This document shows, piece by piece, positions 1 to 7,754 of a DNA stretch of 26,211 bases (position 1 is the first letter of the stretch; each line of letters opens with the position of its first letter). The DNA is taken from the IMG/VR virus record IMGVR_UViG_3300023184_000462, positions 1 through 26,211 of that record. One strand, written 5' to 3'. Source of the DNA: a virus. The notes under the pieces are model-generated. The model had not been told where the DNA came from. It saw only the letters and a program-made list of their open reading frames with translations, and ran no database searches. Both the position numbers and the translations under genes were made by a program.

Positions 1-80
1 TTAACACCTGATGATACACCAGCAGTAACGATAACTGGTGTAATTGAGTTTGCTCTTAATGATTTTAAACTTGTTGCCAT
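1..80 (-). CDS. Partial CDS, N-terminus of a small virion-type protein (runs off left edge)
   Basis: The reading frame opens at an ATG whose A overlaps the TAA stop of the preceding fibre gene (TAATG arrangement) and stays open for 26 codons to the window edge. The visible product begins MATSLKSLRANSITPVIVTA. The start, A/T/S-rich composition and position suggest a small beta-rich virion protein, loosely like the 108-residue protein encoded at 7399-7725, which also begins M-A-(N/T)-(T/S). That similarity is weak. The stop/start overlap suggests translation coupled to the upstream fibre gene. The function is unknown and most of the gene lies outside the window. Confidence 0.7.
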   Translation of the reverse strand, partial: MATSLKSLRANSITPVIVTAGVSSGV

Positions 81-2053
81 TATAGTTCCAGTACCTTCCA
101 TCCATATGTAGTGTTACTATAAACTAAACCAAAACTGGTTTGATCCACATCTATTGTTAAGTCAGCAGCAATACCTTGAATCTTGTGACTGTTTCTTGCA
201 ACAGTTAAATTGTTTGCACTGAATGTTCCGGCCAAATCATTGAAACGAATTGTATCACCTAATGTTGCCGTTGCAGGCAACGTCATTGTTTTTGGACCCG
301 TTGAAGTATCAACAAAATAACCACTGCTTGCAACCATGGTTGTATTTGCGTTTGCAATATACCATGTTAATGAATTACCACCACTAACAGTAACCAATTC
401 ACGCACTTGAATATCAACACCAGTGGCAGGTGCAGTTGCAAATACTACGTTTGCACCAGATACTGTATAGTCTGTAGTTGGTCTTTGTAAAATACCATTT
501 TCTGCAACCAGTAAATTGTTAGAACTAATACCAGAAGTAACAGTAAAGTTTGTTGCAGTATTATTACCTGTATATCCTCTGTAAACTAAACTACCTGAAA
601 CCACAGAAGTGGCAGTTAAGGTTGTGACTTCAATATAAGAAGTATTTGGTGGAATAGAATCAAATGATAAAACATTTCCAGATAAACTATAAGAAGTTTT
701 AGGTTGTATTACACCTTGTATGGAAACAAAAGTTAAATTTTCATTTGATGGTGTTGTTGATAATGTGAATGATGAATTTGATCCGTCACCTGTAAATGCA
801 TCAACATAACCTATCAGTGCTGCGCTGCTGACGTTGTTTGCAGCAGTATAGGCCGCATTTGCTTGTGCTCTGGCCCAAGTGTCTGCACCACCTGCCGTAT
901 TGGCTGTTGTAAAGGCTGCGTTAGCTGTATTATATGCATTGTTGGCTTGATTTCTAACCCAAGTATCAGTAGCATTATTGGCCGCATTAAAGGCCGCATT
1001 AGCAGTTACAAAGGCACCGTTAGCAAAAGATGCTGTGGTATTTTGTGATGCATAAGAAGCGTTTGCGGTTATAAAGGCACCGTTGGCAAATGAACCTGCG
1101 GAGTTGGCCTTATCAAATGCATTGTTTACATAAGGTAATAAATCTATACCTTTAAGTGTAATCGTTGTTGATTTTAAATTTGCATTGAGTGTTGCAACAG
1201 AAAATGATGCATGATTGATATCAATATTATTGTTAGCACCAACTTCTGGAGTATAACCTTCAAACAAATACCATTCATCAACACCAGAATCTCTTATCAA
1301 ACCGGTATGAGCATTTGTTCCGTTATTGTAGTGTGATGCAAAACCAATATCTAATACATCACCACTATAGTTTCCAATACCCATTATAAACAAGGTATCG
1401 TTAGCAACAATTTGCGTTGCACTTGTAATGAAACTGTTTCCAACAACTGATAAATTACCTGTGATATTAACATCACCAGATATTGTACCACCTGAAGTAT
1501 TAAATTTTAGATTTGCTGCCGCAAAGGCACCATTAGCAAAACTTGCGGCAGAGTTGGCTACAATAAAAGAACCATTAGCAAATGAACCTGCTGAGTTAGC
1601 TGTATTATATGCATTGTTGGCTTGATTTCTAACCCAAGTATCTGTCGCATTATTGGCAGCATTGAAAGCTGCGTTAGCAGTTACAAAGGCACCATTAGCA
1701 AAACTGGATGCTGAGTTTGCGGTGTTATATGCATTGTTTGCCTGAGTTCTAACCCATGTGTCAGTAGAATTATTGGCAGCCGTGAACGCCGCATTTGCGG
1801 TATTGTATGCGTTGTTAGCCTGTGTTCTAACCCATGTGTCAGTAGAATTATTGGCAGCCGTGAAGGCCGCATTTGCAGTATTGTATGCGTTGTTAGCTTG
1901 AGTTCTAACCCATGTATCTGTGGAATTATTTGCTTGTGTAAATGCGGAGTTTGCTTGAACGAAAGCCGCATTTGCTTTACCAAAAGCAGATGTAACCAAA
2001 GAAGAAAAATCTTTGGTTGAATCTAATCTTGATGGCGTTATTTTTGTTGGCAT
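80..2053 (-). CDS. Repeat-rich tail fibre protein with C-terminal beta domain (657 aa)
   Basis: I see a short N-terminus (MPTKITPSRLDSTKDF) that shares T-K-I-T-P-S with the 330-residue fibre at 12123-13115. Alanine/asparagine repeats follow at about residues 25-181, including three near-identical 26-residue units with the motif TDTWVRTQAN. A D-I-G-F module lies at about 205-295 (VLDIGFASHYNNGT, then GLIRDSG and WYLFEGY), then more repeats at 310-407. Two beta domains of the F-T-G-x-G/T-x-Y-x-V-S-G type sit at about 417-480 and 490-553. The last 95 residues (GYFVDTS, TLPATATLGD, GLVYSNTTYGW) resemble the C-terminal domain of many marine phage fibres. No Shine-Dalgarno is visible before the start, so it may depend on translation from the 121-residue gene nine bases upstream. 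It is most likely a trimeric fibre with a distal beta tip; its receptor is unknown. Confidence 0.88.
   Translation of the reverse strand: MPTKITPSRLDSTKDFSSLVTSAFGKANAAFVQANSAFTQANNSTDTWVRTQANNAYNTANAAFTAANNSTDTWVRTQANNAYNTANAAFTAANNSTDTWVRTQANNAYNTANSASSFANGAFVTANAAFNAANNATDTWVRNQANNAYNTANSAGSFANGSFIVANSAASFANGAFAAANLKFNTSGGTISGDVNITGNLSVVGNSFITSATQIVANDTLFIMGIGNYSGDVLDIGFASHYNNGTNAHTGLIRDSGVDEWYLFEGYTPEVGANNNIDINHASFSVATLNANLKSTTITLKGIDLLPYVNNAFDKANSAGSFANGAFITANASYASQNTTASFANGAFVTANAAFNAANNATDTWVRNQANNAYNTANAAFTTANTAGGADTWARAQANAAYTAANNVSSAALIGYVDAFTGDGSNSSFTLSTTPSNENLTFVSIQGVIQPKTSYSLSGNVLSFDSIPPNTSYIEVTTLTATSVVSGSLVYRGYTGNNTATNFTVTSGISSNNLLVAENGILQRPTTDYTVSGANVVFATAPATGVDIQVRELVTVSGGNSLTWYIANANTTMVASSGYFVDTSTGPKTMTLPATATLGDTIRFNDLAGTFSANNLTVARNSHKIQGIAADLTIDVDQTSFGLVYSNTTYGWKVLEL
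920..967. repeat. 48-bp direct repeat, copy 1 (within the 657-aa fibre gene)
   Basis: Positions 920-967 are identical base for base to 1595-1642. Both copies encode A-N-x-A-Y-N-T-A-N and T-D-T-W-V-R-N-Q segments of the repeat shaft. Identity without synonymous drift suggests recent duplication or gene conversion. Confidence 0.9.
1595..1642. repeat. 48-bp direct repeat, copy 2; 38 bp also shared with the 853-aa gene
   Basis: This copy is identical to 920-967. In addition, 1608-1645 is identical to 6022-6059 in the separate 853-residue fibre gene. The same DNA therefore occurs in two genes about 4.4 kb apart, in the same orientation and reading frame, which could support recombination between them. 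Confidence 0.88.
1715..1942 (-). repeat. Tandem 78-bp (26-residue) repeats in the 657-aa fibre
   Basis: The string gttctaaccc recurs at 1746, 1824 and 1902, an exact 78-base period. The neighbouring units differ at only a few bases. The protein unit is V-R-T-Q-A-N-N-A-Y-N-T-A-N-A-A-F-T-A-A-N-N-S-T-D-T-W, at about residues 38-113. The period is a multiple of three, so gain or loss of a unit would keep the frame and only change shaft length. Confidence 0.9.
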
Positions 2054-2062
2054 TTTTAATAT

Positions 2063-2428
2063 TTATGACATGTACCAGTATTGAGAAGAAGGTGCAGCAG
2101 GTGCCCCAAATGGATCGGGTGCTGTTTGTATAAATGTACTCATTCTAGTAACAGATGTTACTGTTGCAACATAAAAACCACCTTGTGTAGGTAAATTACT
2201 ATTAGATAAAGAAAAAGATTCAGAATTCGATATTTGATTTATAGATGTATTAGATACAAGTATAGAATTTACGGTTGGAACATTAAATCCACCATTAATC
2301 GGAGAAAAACCATTGCCTGAAAAATTTATTGTACCAGAAGGTATATCACCAAACAGAACTGTAAATGTGTTTGTTGATGATATTGTGGGTGTGTAAAAAC
2401 CACCTATACTTATAGTGGTATTTGCCAT
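2063..2428 (-). CDS. Small protein with three 37-residue repeats, unknown function (121 aa)
   Basis: I do not recognise this family. The GGF motif recurs at residues 9-11, 46-48 and 83-85, an exact 37-residue spacing. Each GGF is followed by a similar strand: FYTPTISS, FNVPTVNS and FYVATVTS. The first two units also share a later S-x-x-x-F-S segment ending in proline. This implies three copies of a beta unit, though whether they form a prism, a solenoid or a trimer surface cannot be told. The C-terminus is proline- and alanine-rich and ends QYWYMS. There is no signal peptide or membrane segment. It starts three bases after the stop of the 419-residue gene with only a weak ribosome-binding site, so it is probably translationally coupled. 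Its position among fibre genes suggests a virion or adhesin accessory role; this is inference. Confidence 0.78.
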   Translation of the reverse strand: MANTTISIGGFYTPTISSTNTFTVLFGDIPSGTINFSGNGFSPINGGFNVPTVNSILVSNTSINQISNSESFSLSNSNLPTQGGFYVATVTSVTRMSTFIQTAPDPFGAPAAPSSQYWYMS

Positions 2429-2431
2429 GGT

Positions 2432-3691
2432 TTAAGCTTTTCGGATAAACCATAAGTCTGGTGTATTGGGTGCTGCACCTGTTCTTACAGGAATCCAACT
2501 TTCACCATTTATAGTATATTCACTTGCAGTTACATAATAATCCAATCCTGCTTTTGTCATGTGTGGTCCACGCATAATACCATAGGCCGTTCCCTGAACA
2601 CCACTATAATTGCCAGTATTGAATCCACTAAACACTATTGGATATGCTGCTGGTACGGATAAACCAGTTATAGGATCGCTCATTGGTGGTTCCCAATTAG
2701 TAAAATAGTTATAACTAGCTTGTGATTGATTTGATAGTAAGTAGTTTGGTATAATTGGTCTTAAATAATTATAAGTTATCGAACCTTCTCGTACATATCC
2801 ATAACTAGGTACGTTTGGCCAACCATAATAAGATGCTCCTCCCATTTGCCATGTCAATTGACAAGGATAATTATAATTATTATAACCAGTTCCACCCCAA
2901 GTAGTTGAGTATGCTACAGGAAAAGTTCCGTCTTGTTTAATTCCTGTTCCAAACATAACAGCTGTGTCTTGATGGTAATAATTGTTTACAGTCCAATTGA
3001 CTGTATCTGTTCCTCTACCGTAACAAAAATGGACCCAAGGAACATTATCTGTTTTTGTTAATTCCCATCCAGAAACTGTTCTTAAACCAAAATAAAATAA
3101 CGCCTTAGGAGTTACAATAATAATATAATTTGCTGTAACAGCAATAGTATAAGTCATTGATGCTTCATCAAATCTAAATGCACCATGATTATAGGATGTG
3201 ATACTTCCAGGATCACGAACACCACAAACTGGTGTACTGTTCCAAATATCAGTACTTGTTATTGCAATTGATGTTGGATTGTTGGCTGAACAACCTGCGG
3301 CCCATTCTATACGTGGATAACTAGTGAAAGAACTGCTATACGGATAATTATAATTTCCAAAAGCTGCACGTAAATATGGAAAAGTTGTTTTACCTGTACC
3401 TGTCTGATACAAATCCACCCATGTTGAACCAGAAGATGAACTATATGCTGTGTTTGCAAAAGTTGTTGTACTAACTCCGTTTGACCAACCACCAGCTTCT
3501 GAATTACTAACAACAGTTATACAATTATAACTACCATTAAGTGTACCTCCTGATGTGTTTACTGGATTGACAACAGGTGTACTACCTGCATTTGCTGTTG
3601 CTACTGCATGTAAACAACGCAACATATTAAAGTTTCTACTTTTTGCATCGGTGGAAACACCACCAATTTCTGGATTAACTGTGACTATCAT
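2432..3691 (-). CDS. Aromatic-rich putative adhesin or virion surface protein (419 aa)
   Basis: I cannot assign a named family. The protein is exceptionally rich in Tyr, Trp, Asn, Ser and Gly (for example NYNYPYSSSF and TGYNNYNYPCQLTWQMGG) and has several cysteines. A central segment, NYIIIVTPKALFYFGL (about residues 188-203), resembles NIVITSKCLYFSSL in the 273-residue product of the gene just before it in the operon. The two may therefore be distant paralogues. The last 35 residues (ASEYTINGESWIPVRTG through PDLWFIRKA) look like the end of a virion surface protein, with a short aromatic-hydrophobic terminus. The start has a good GGAG ribosome-binding site, ACGGAGTAAAAAATG, which overlaps the end of the upstream gene. 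There is no signal peptide. An aromatic-rich surface between repeat fibre genes suggests sugar or receptor binding; this is inference only. Confidence 0.82.
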   Translation of the reverse strand: MIVTVNPEIGGVSTDAKSRNFNMLRCLHAVATANAGSTPVVNPVNTSGGTLNGSYNCITVVSNSEAGGWSNGVSTTTFANTAYSSSSGSTWVDLYQTGTGKTTFPYLRAAFGNYNYPYSSSFTSYPRIEWAAGCSANNPTSIAITSTDIWNSTPVCGVRDPGSITSYNHGAFRFDEASMTYTIAVTANYIIIVTPKALFYFGLRTVSGWELTKTDNVPWVHFCYGRGTDTVNWTVNNYYHQDTAVMFGTGIKQDGTFPVAYSTTWGGTGYNNYNYPCQLTWQMGGASYYGWPNVPSYGYVREGSITYNYLRPIIPNYLLSNQSQASYNYFTNWEPPMSDPITGLSVPAAYPIVFSGFNTGNYSGVQGTAYGIMRGPHMTKAGLDYYVTASEYTINGESWIPVRTGAAPNTPDLWFIRKA

Positions 3692-3694
3692 TTT

Positions 3695-4516
3695 TTACTC
3701 CGTAATTATTGCATAATTATTTGCGGCCAATCTGGATGTTCCCGATGTATTGTATACCGAATCTATTACATAACCGTAATCAGGAATTCTCATTAGATTG
3801 TTTACACCAAATGCTTGATAACCTTGTGTGTTTGCTGCAATAAATGCTGGATTTTCAACTACAACTAAACTGCCGGTTGCATTACTTGCAAATGTAGGTG
3901 GAACATAAGTTGTCCATAAATTACCCGAAATGCTTGAGTAACCGCTTGCTGCACCTTGTAGGTTGTATGCATAAGGAACATTGAATGTTCCATTGGTTAA
4001 TTTAATATATGCCATCTTCATCTGAGATGCATAAGTTGATGTGATACCATTGTTACCTAAATCAAATAAACCAAATCCTATACCACTAGTTAAACTGGAA
4101 AAATATAAACACTTGCTTGTAATGACAATGTTTAATCCTTTAGGAAATTGTTCTGAACCATTGTATGTATTTGGTGTAACGTTGACTGTTTGTGCAACAC
4201 TGTTTAATAAAGTATCTGTGCCTGATGTATAACTTTGAGCCAAAGTGAAGGTTGTCATCTTGGATGAATCATATGTCAATCTAAAATAGTGTGTATAACC
4301 ACTATCTGTACCATGAATTTTACTAAATGTATTTGAACTGTCGTTTACTTTTGTGTATATGCCTGCTGGATATGTACCTGTCATGGTAGTGTTTGCTTTA
4401 TCGCAACCAGCACTTAGACCACTAACACTAGTGATGGTACCATCAATCAAACCTTTAATGTCAGAACTAAAGGTTGTGATAGTTGTATTTGCATACATTC
4501 TATATTTGATTAACAT
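3695..4516 (-). CDS. Putative virion surface protein, possible paralogue of the 419-aa protein (273 aa)
   Basis: No family is recognised. The protein is rich in Ser, Thr, Asn, Gly and Tyr and probably all-beta. The segment NIVITSKCLYFSSL (about residues 130-143), followed by G-F-G-L-F-D-L-G-N, parallels the core segment of the neighbouring 419-residue protein. The C-terminal third contains PDYGYVIDSVYNTSG and ends NNYAIITE. I kept the first ATG although a second Met lies at residue 7. GAAGGA sits upstream at good spacing (AGAAGGAACCCAATAATG), and the first ATG overlaps the stop of the 102-residue gene (TAATG), a coupled start. It probably works together with the 419-residue protein as part of the same fibre tip or decoration, judged only by adjacency and the shared motif. 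Confidence 0.8.
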   Translation of the reverse strand: MLIKYRMYANTTITTFSSDIKGLIDGTITSVSGLSAGCDKANTTMTGTYPAGIYTKVNDSSNTFSKIHGTDSGYTHYFRLTYDSSKMTTFTLAQSYTSGTDTLLNSVAQTVNVTPNTYNGSEQFPKGLNIVITSKCLYFSSLTSGIGFGLFDLGNNGITSTYASQMKMAYIKLTNGTFNVPYAYNLQGAASGYSSISGNLWTTYVPPTFASNATGSLVVVENPAFIAANTQGYQAFGVNNLMRIPDYGYVIDSVYNTSGTSRLAANNYAIITE

Positions 4517-4824
4517 TATTGGGTTCCTTCTGAAGGTGTTTCTTCCTCTACCACAACAGGATCTGGTTCAGGTGGTAAAGGTAAAGGTAAATCAACAACA
4601 AATATGAAATTACTATCTTCTATGTTGTAATCGTCCTTTGTGTAAACGAAATATGTTCCTTTTAATTGAGTGACAACACAACTAACCAAATTAGTACCTG
4701 CAGCGTCTGCAAATTTAAGGGTTATATTTTCAACTTGTGAATCACCAGCAACCAATTCACCAGCATAAATGTATATTTTTGCTGGTTCTGTTCCAAATAA
4801 TTGTTGTAATAAATCGTGCGTCAT
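4516..4824 (-). CDS. Small protein with Pro/Glu-rich tail, unknown function (102 aa)
   Basis: The first 75 residues look like a small beta domain (KIYIYAGELVAGDSQ, ENITLKF, GTYFVYTKDDYNIED, NFIFVV). The last 25 are a low-complexity acidic, proline-rich tail, LPLPLPPEPDPVVVEEE and onward, likely unstructured. Such a tail could be a linker or docking segment, but nothing in the sequence proves it. The ribosome-binding site is clear (AGGAATAGAA before the ATG). The gene follows the 853-residue fibre by 11 bases, and its stop overlaps the start of the 273-residue gene, so these genes are probably made together. I do not recognise a homologue. Confidence 0.75.
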   Translation of the reverse strand: MTHDLLQQLFGTEPAKIYIYAGELVAGDSQVENITLKFADAAGTNLVSCVVTQLKGTYFVYTKDDYNIEDSNFIFVVDLPLPLPPEPDPVVVEEETPSEGTQ

Positions 4825-4835
4825 TTCTATTCCTA

Positions 4836-7397
4836 TTATGAATATTCTAGGTCTACTTTTAAGTCTGTGGCACCAGTGCCTGTAGTTATATTTATCGTCA
4901 AATAATCTGACGATGTGAGACTTATACTTGCGGCCGTTGCACCCATTCTATATGTTCCGGCTGACATGGTGTATGTACCAACAGTAGAACCATTCTTTTT
5001 CAGTACAAATGTGAATGTATCTGAAGATGCTGTACCTAAACTCGCATAAACATTACTAATGGTACAGTTGGCTGTTGGATAACTTCTTGCAGTTCCAGTA
5101 ACTGGTGTGGAGATAGAACCTGTTTGTATAAAAGTAAAGTATTTCTTTGATGTTGCAACAGTAACGTTTGCACCTTGTAATACCGAAGTAACCTCTATCA
5201 AGGCACCATTTTCAAATGTTGAATCAAAAGTAATTACACCGTTTGCAACAGTATATGAGTTTCTATATTGAACGGTACCATCCACAATAGCAGTAATAAA
5301 ATCTTCTGTTGATGGAACCACACTCAAAGTAAATGTGGTAGTATTTCCGTTTGCAGTAAAGTTGTCTGTAGTTACTGCAATACCAGAACTTGAACCACCA
5401 CTTGTATTGGCTGCATTAAACGCTGCATTGGCTTGTGCAAAGGCCGCACTAGCTAAACTTGCGGCTGTATTGGCTTGTGTAAAAGCACCATTTGCAAATG
5501 AAGCTCCCGAATTGGCCACTCCATAACCAGAGTTTGCCCTCAAGAAAGCACCATTAGCAAATGAAGCCGCAGAATTAGATGTTACAAAGGAACCATTTGC
5601 AAAACTTGCAGCTGAATTGGCAGTTACGAAGGCACCATTAGCAAATGATGCACCAGTGTTCGCAACACCGTAACCAGAATTTGCTCGGTCAAAAGCACCA
5701 TTGGCAAAAGATGCTGCTGCGTTAGCAGTTACGAAGGCACCATTAGCAAATGACGATGCACTATTAGCTTGTGTGAAAGCACCATTAGCAAATGAAGCCG
5801 CAGAGTTGGCTGCATTATATGCTGTATTTGCCTGAGTTCTTACCCATGTATCTGTAGAATTATTTGCAGCAGTAAAGGCTGCATTGGCTCTATCAAATGC
5901 ACCGTTAGCAAAGCTGGCACCAGAATTAGCGGTTAAAAATGCACCGTTAGCAAAGCTGGCTGCCGAGTTCGCTGTTGTAAATGCACCATTAGCAAAACTA
6001 CCTGATGAATTGGCCGTATTGTATGCATTGTTGGCTTGATTTCTAACCCAAGTATCTGTTGCATTATTGGCTGCATTATAAGCTGCGTTGGCTCTATCAA
6101 ATGCACCATTAGCAAAAGATGCTGTAGTATTCTGTGAATTATAAGATGAATTTGCAGTAAGAAAAGCGGCATTTGCCGTGCTTCTTGCATATGAATCTGT
6201 ACTACTGGTGTTGGCTGCATTATAAGCTGCATTGGCATGTGCATAAGCCGAGTTTGCAAAAGATGCACCAGAGTTTGCCTTGTCGTATGAACTGTTGGCT
6301 TGACCCCTTACCCAACTATCAGTAGAATTATTGGCAGCTGTAAACGCAGCATTTGCTGTTGCATATGCAGAATTTGCTCTATCAAATGCTGAATTGGAGT
6401 TGTCTGTAATAACTGGAATGTTACTTAATAACTCACGTACTTGAATTATTGATCCATTTGCCGGAGCTTCCACAAAAGTAATAGTGTTTCCACTTACACT
6501 ATAGTCTGTTAATGGATTTTGTGTAATACCATTATCAAAAACTAGAATACTATTTGCGGATGTATTAGAAGAAATAGTAAAGGTGTTTGTGTTACCATTA
6601 CCAGTAAAGTTTCTTGTTATATAATACAAAGCAGCTGTATTGCTGGCTGTAAAAATTGTATTGTATGCCAAATTGGCTGTAATAAAGGCTGCATTAGCAG
6701 TTCCTCTGGCCCAAGAATCTGAACTTCCTGTATTCGCTGCATTGTAGGCTGCGTTAGCATGTGCAAAGGCACCGTTAGCAAATGAACCAGATGAGTTGGC
6801 CGCATTAAATGCACTGTTGGCTTGCGTTCTAACCCAAGTATCTGTTGAATTGTTGGCAGCTGTAAAGGCTGCATTTGCGGTAGCATAAGCAGTGTTGGCC
6901 TGTGTTCTAACCCATGAATCCACAGGGTCAGTGTTTGCTTTATTGAAGGCCGCATTTGCTTGAATGAAGGCTGCCGTAGATAAATCGACAGCAGTATTTG
7001 CCTGAGTGAAAGCACCATTTGCAAATGAAGCACCACTGTTTGCAACACCATATCCAGAGTTTGCTCTTAAGAAAGCACCATTAGCAAATGATGATGTAGA
7101 GTTGGCTGTAACAAAGGCACCGTTAGCAAATGATGCACTAGAATTTGCAACTTCGTAACCTGAATTTGCACGTTGAAAGGATGCATTAGAAAAAATTGCA
7201 GTAGTGTTTTGCGAAAGATATGATGCATTAGCAGTTACAAATGCACCATTAGCAAATGACGCACCAGAGTTGGCTGTAACAAAGGCACCGTTAGCAAATG
7301 ACGCACCACTATTAGCAGTTACAAATGCACCATTAGCAAATGAACCGGCTAACCTTACATCCTTTTTATCTTGGTTGCCAATGTAACTAAATTCCAT
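4836..7397 (-). CDS. Long repeat-shaft tail fibre with C-terminal beta tip (853 aa)
   Basis: After about 17 N-terminal residues the protein is mostly an Ala/Asn repeat. Its 14-residue units of the form F-A-N-G-A-F-V-T-A-N-S-G-A-S mix with the longer T-D-T-W-V-R-T-Q-A-N unit. The repeats fill about residues 18-250 and 333-677. A beta domain interrupts them at about 262-324 (NFTGNGNTNTFTIS, FDNGITQNPLTDYSVSG, IIQVREL), and a second one follows the repeats at 678-742. The final 100 residues (KYFTFIQTGSIS, YASLGTASSDTFTFVLKKNG, DYLTINITTGTG, DLKVDLEYS) resemble a beta-sandwich tip found at the end of many marine phage fibres. A homotrimeric shaft with a receptor-binding head is likely. The start is one base after the 108-residue gene's stop, with only a weak GGA upstream. 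Other-frame ORFs over this gene are caused by the repeats. Confidence 0.9.
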   Translation of the reverse strand: MEFSYIGNQDKKDVRLAGSFANGAFVTANSGASFANGAFVTANSGASFANGAFVTANASYLSQNTTAIFSNASFQRANSGYEVANSSASFANGAFVTANSTSSFANGAFLRANSGYGVANSGASFANGAFTQANTAVDLSTAAFIQANAAFNKANTDPVDSWVRTQANTAYATANAAFTAANNSTDTWVRTQANSAFNAANSSGSFANGAFAHANAAYNAANTGSSDSWARGTANAAFITANLAYNTIFTASNTAALYYITRNFTGNGNTNTFTISSNTSANSILVFDNGITQNPLTDYSVSGNTITFVEAPANGSIIQVRELLSNIPVITDNSNSAFDRANSAYATANAAFTAANNSTDSWVRGQANSSYDKANSGASFANSAYAHANAAYNAANTSSTDSYARSTANAAFLTANSSYNSQNTTASFANGAFDRANAAYNAANNATDTWVRNQANNAYNTANSSGSFANGAFTTANSAASFANGAFLTANSGASFANGAFDRANAAFTAANNSTDTWVRTQANTAYNAANSAASFANGAFTQANSASSFANGAFVTANAAASFANGAFDRANSGYGVANTGASFANGAFVTANSAASFANGSFVTSNSAASFANGAFLRANSGYGVANSGASFANGAFTQANTAASLASAAFAQANAAFNAANTSGGSSSGIAVTTDNFTANGNTTTFTLSVVPSTEDFITAIVDGTVQYRNSYTVANGVITFDSTFENGALIEVTSVLQGANVTVATSKKYFTFIQTGSISTPVTGTARSYPTANCTISNVYASLGTASSDTFTFVLKKNGSTVGTYTMSAGTYRMGATAASISLTSSDYLTINITTGTGATDLKVDLEYS
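5367..7346 (-). repeat. Ala/Asn-rich 7/14-residue repeat region of the 853-aa fibre
   Basis: Heptad-like units x-A-N-x-A-x-x run through residues 18-677, broken by a beta domain at about 262-324 (roughly 6426-6614). Strings such as gcaccattagcaaa recur many times in the + strand text with mostly third-position differences. The protein pattern is therefore better conserved than the DNA, which argues for selection on structure. Confidence 0.85.
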
Positions 7398-7398
7398 G

Positions 7399-7725
7399 TT
7401 ATGTTATTTCCAATAAACTCAAAATAACATCTGCTGCTGAAGCATTACTTGTTGAAACTTTGAGAGCATCGTTGGCTCTCATTATTAATTTCTGTTCACC
7501 ACCAATTGTAATCAAAGAATTACCTGGATCAATTACAGCCATCTTAACCATATAATAATCCGACCCACCGGAAGTTAAGATAACGTTTGCGGTTATTGAT
7601 GTGTTTAATATGTTTGCAATCGTCATGCCAATGACTGTCGTTGATACATTGGCACCAGCTGTATAGATTGTGGTAGGTGATGTTCCGACTGCTGCTTGTA
7701 GTTGATTTTTAAAAGTATTTGCCAT
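7399..7725 (-). CDS. Small conserved virion-type protein (108 aa)
   Basis: The product contains segments typical of a small beta protein often found beside fibre genes in marine T4-like phages: TIYTAGANVSTTVIGMTIAN, then DYYMVKMAVIDPGNSL, then a strand ending DVILSLLEIT. I recall this pattern from pelagiphage and cyanophage structural clusters, but the exact role is not established. There are no membrane segments. The ribosome-binding site is good (AAGGAAATTTAAATG). A 29-base gap separates it from the 159-residue gene and contains a possible late-promoter element. It ends one base before the 853-residue fibre gene, so it may be expressed as a pair with that fibre. Confidence 0.8.
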   Translation of the reverse strand: MANTFKNQLQAAVGTSPTTIYTAGANVSTTVIGMTIANILNTSITANVILTSGGSDYYMVKMAVIDPGNSLITIGGEQKLIMRANDALKVSTSNASAADVILSLLEIT

Positions 7726-7743
7726 TTAAATTTCCTTATCCTT

Positions 7744-7751
7744 TATTTATT
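7744..7751 (-). promoter_or_regulatory. Candidate T4-type late promoter (AATAAATA)
   Basis: The minus strand reads AATAAATA, one base from the T4 late consensus TATAAATA. It lies in the 29-base gap 18 bases before the ATG of the 108-residue gene. It is short and AT-rich, so chance occurrence is possible. Confidence 0.3.
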
Positions 7752-7754
7752 ACA

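Noticed and set aside
1681-7346. Regular DNA repeats that could suggest a CRISPR array
   Set aside because: They are in-frame coding repeats of 21-78 bases without unique spacers of constant length, and there are no cas genes.
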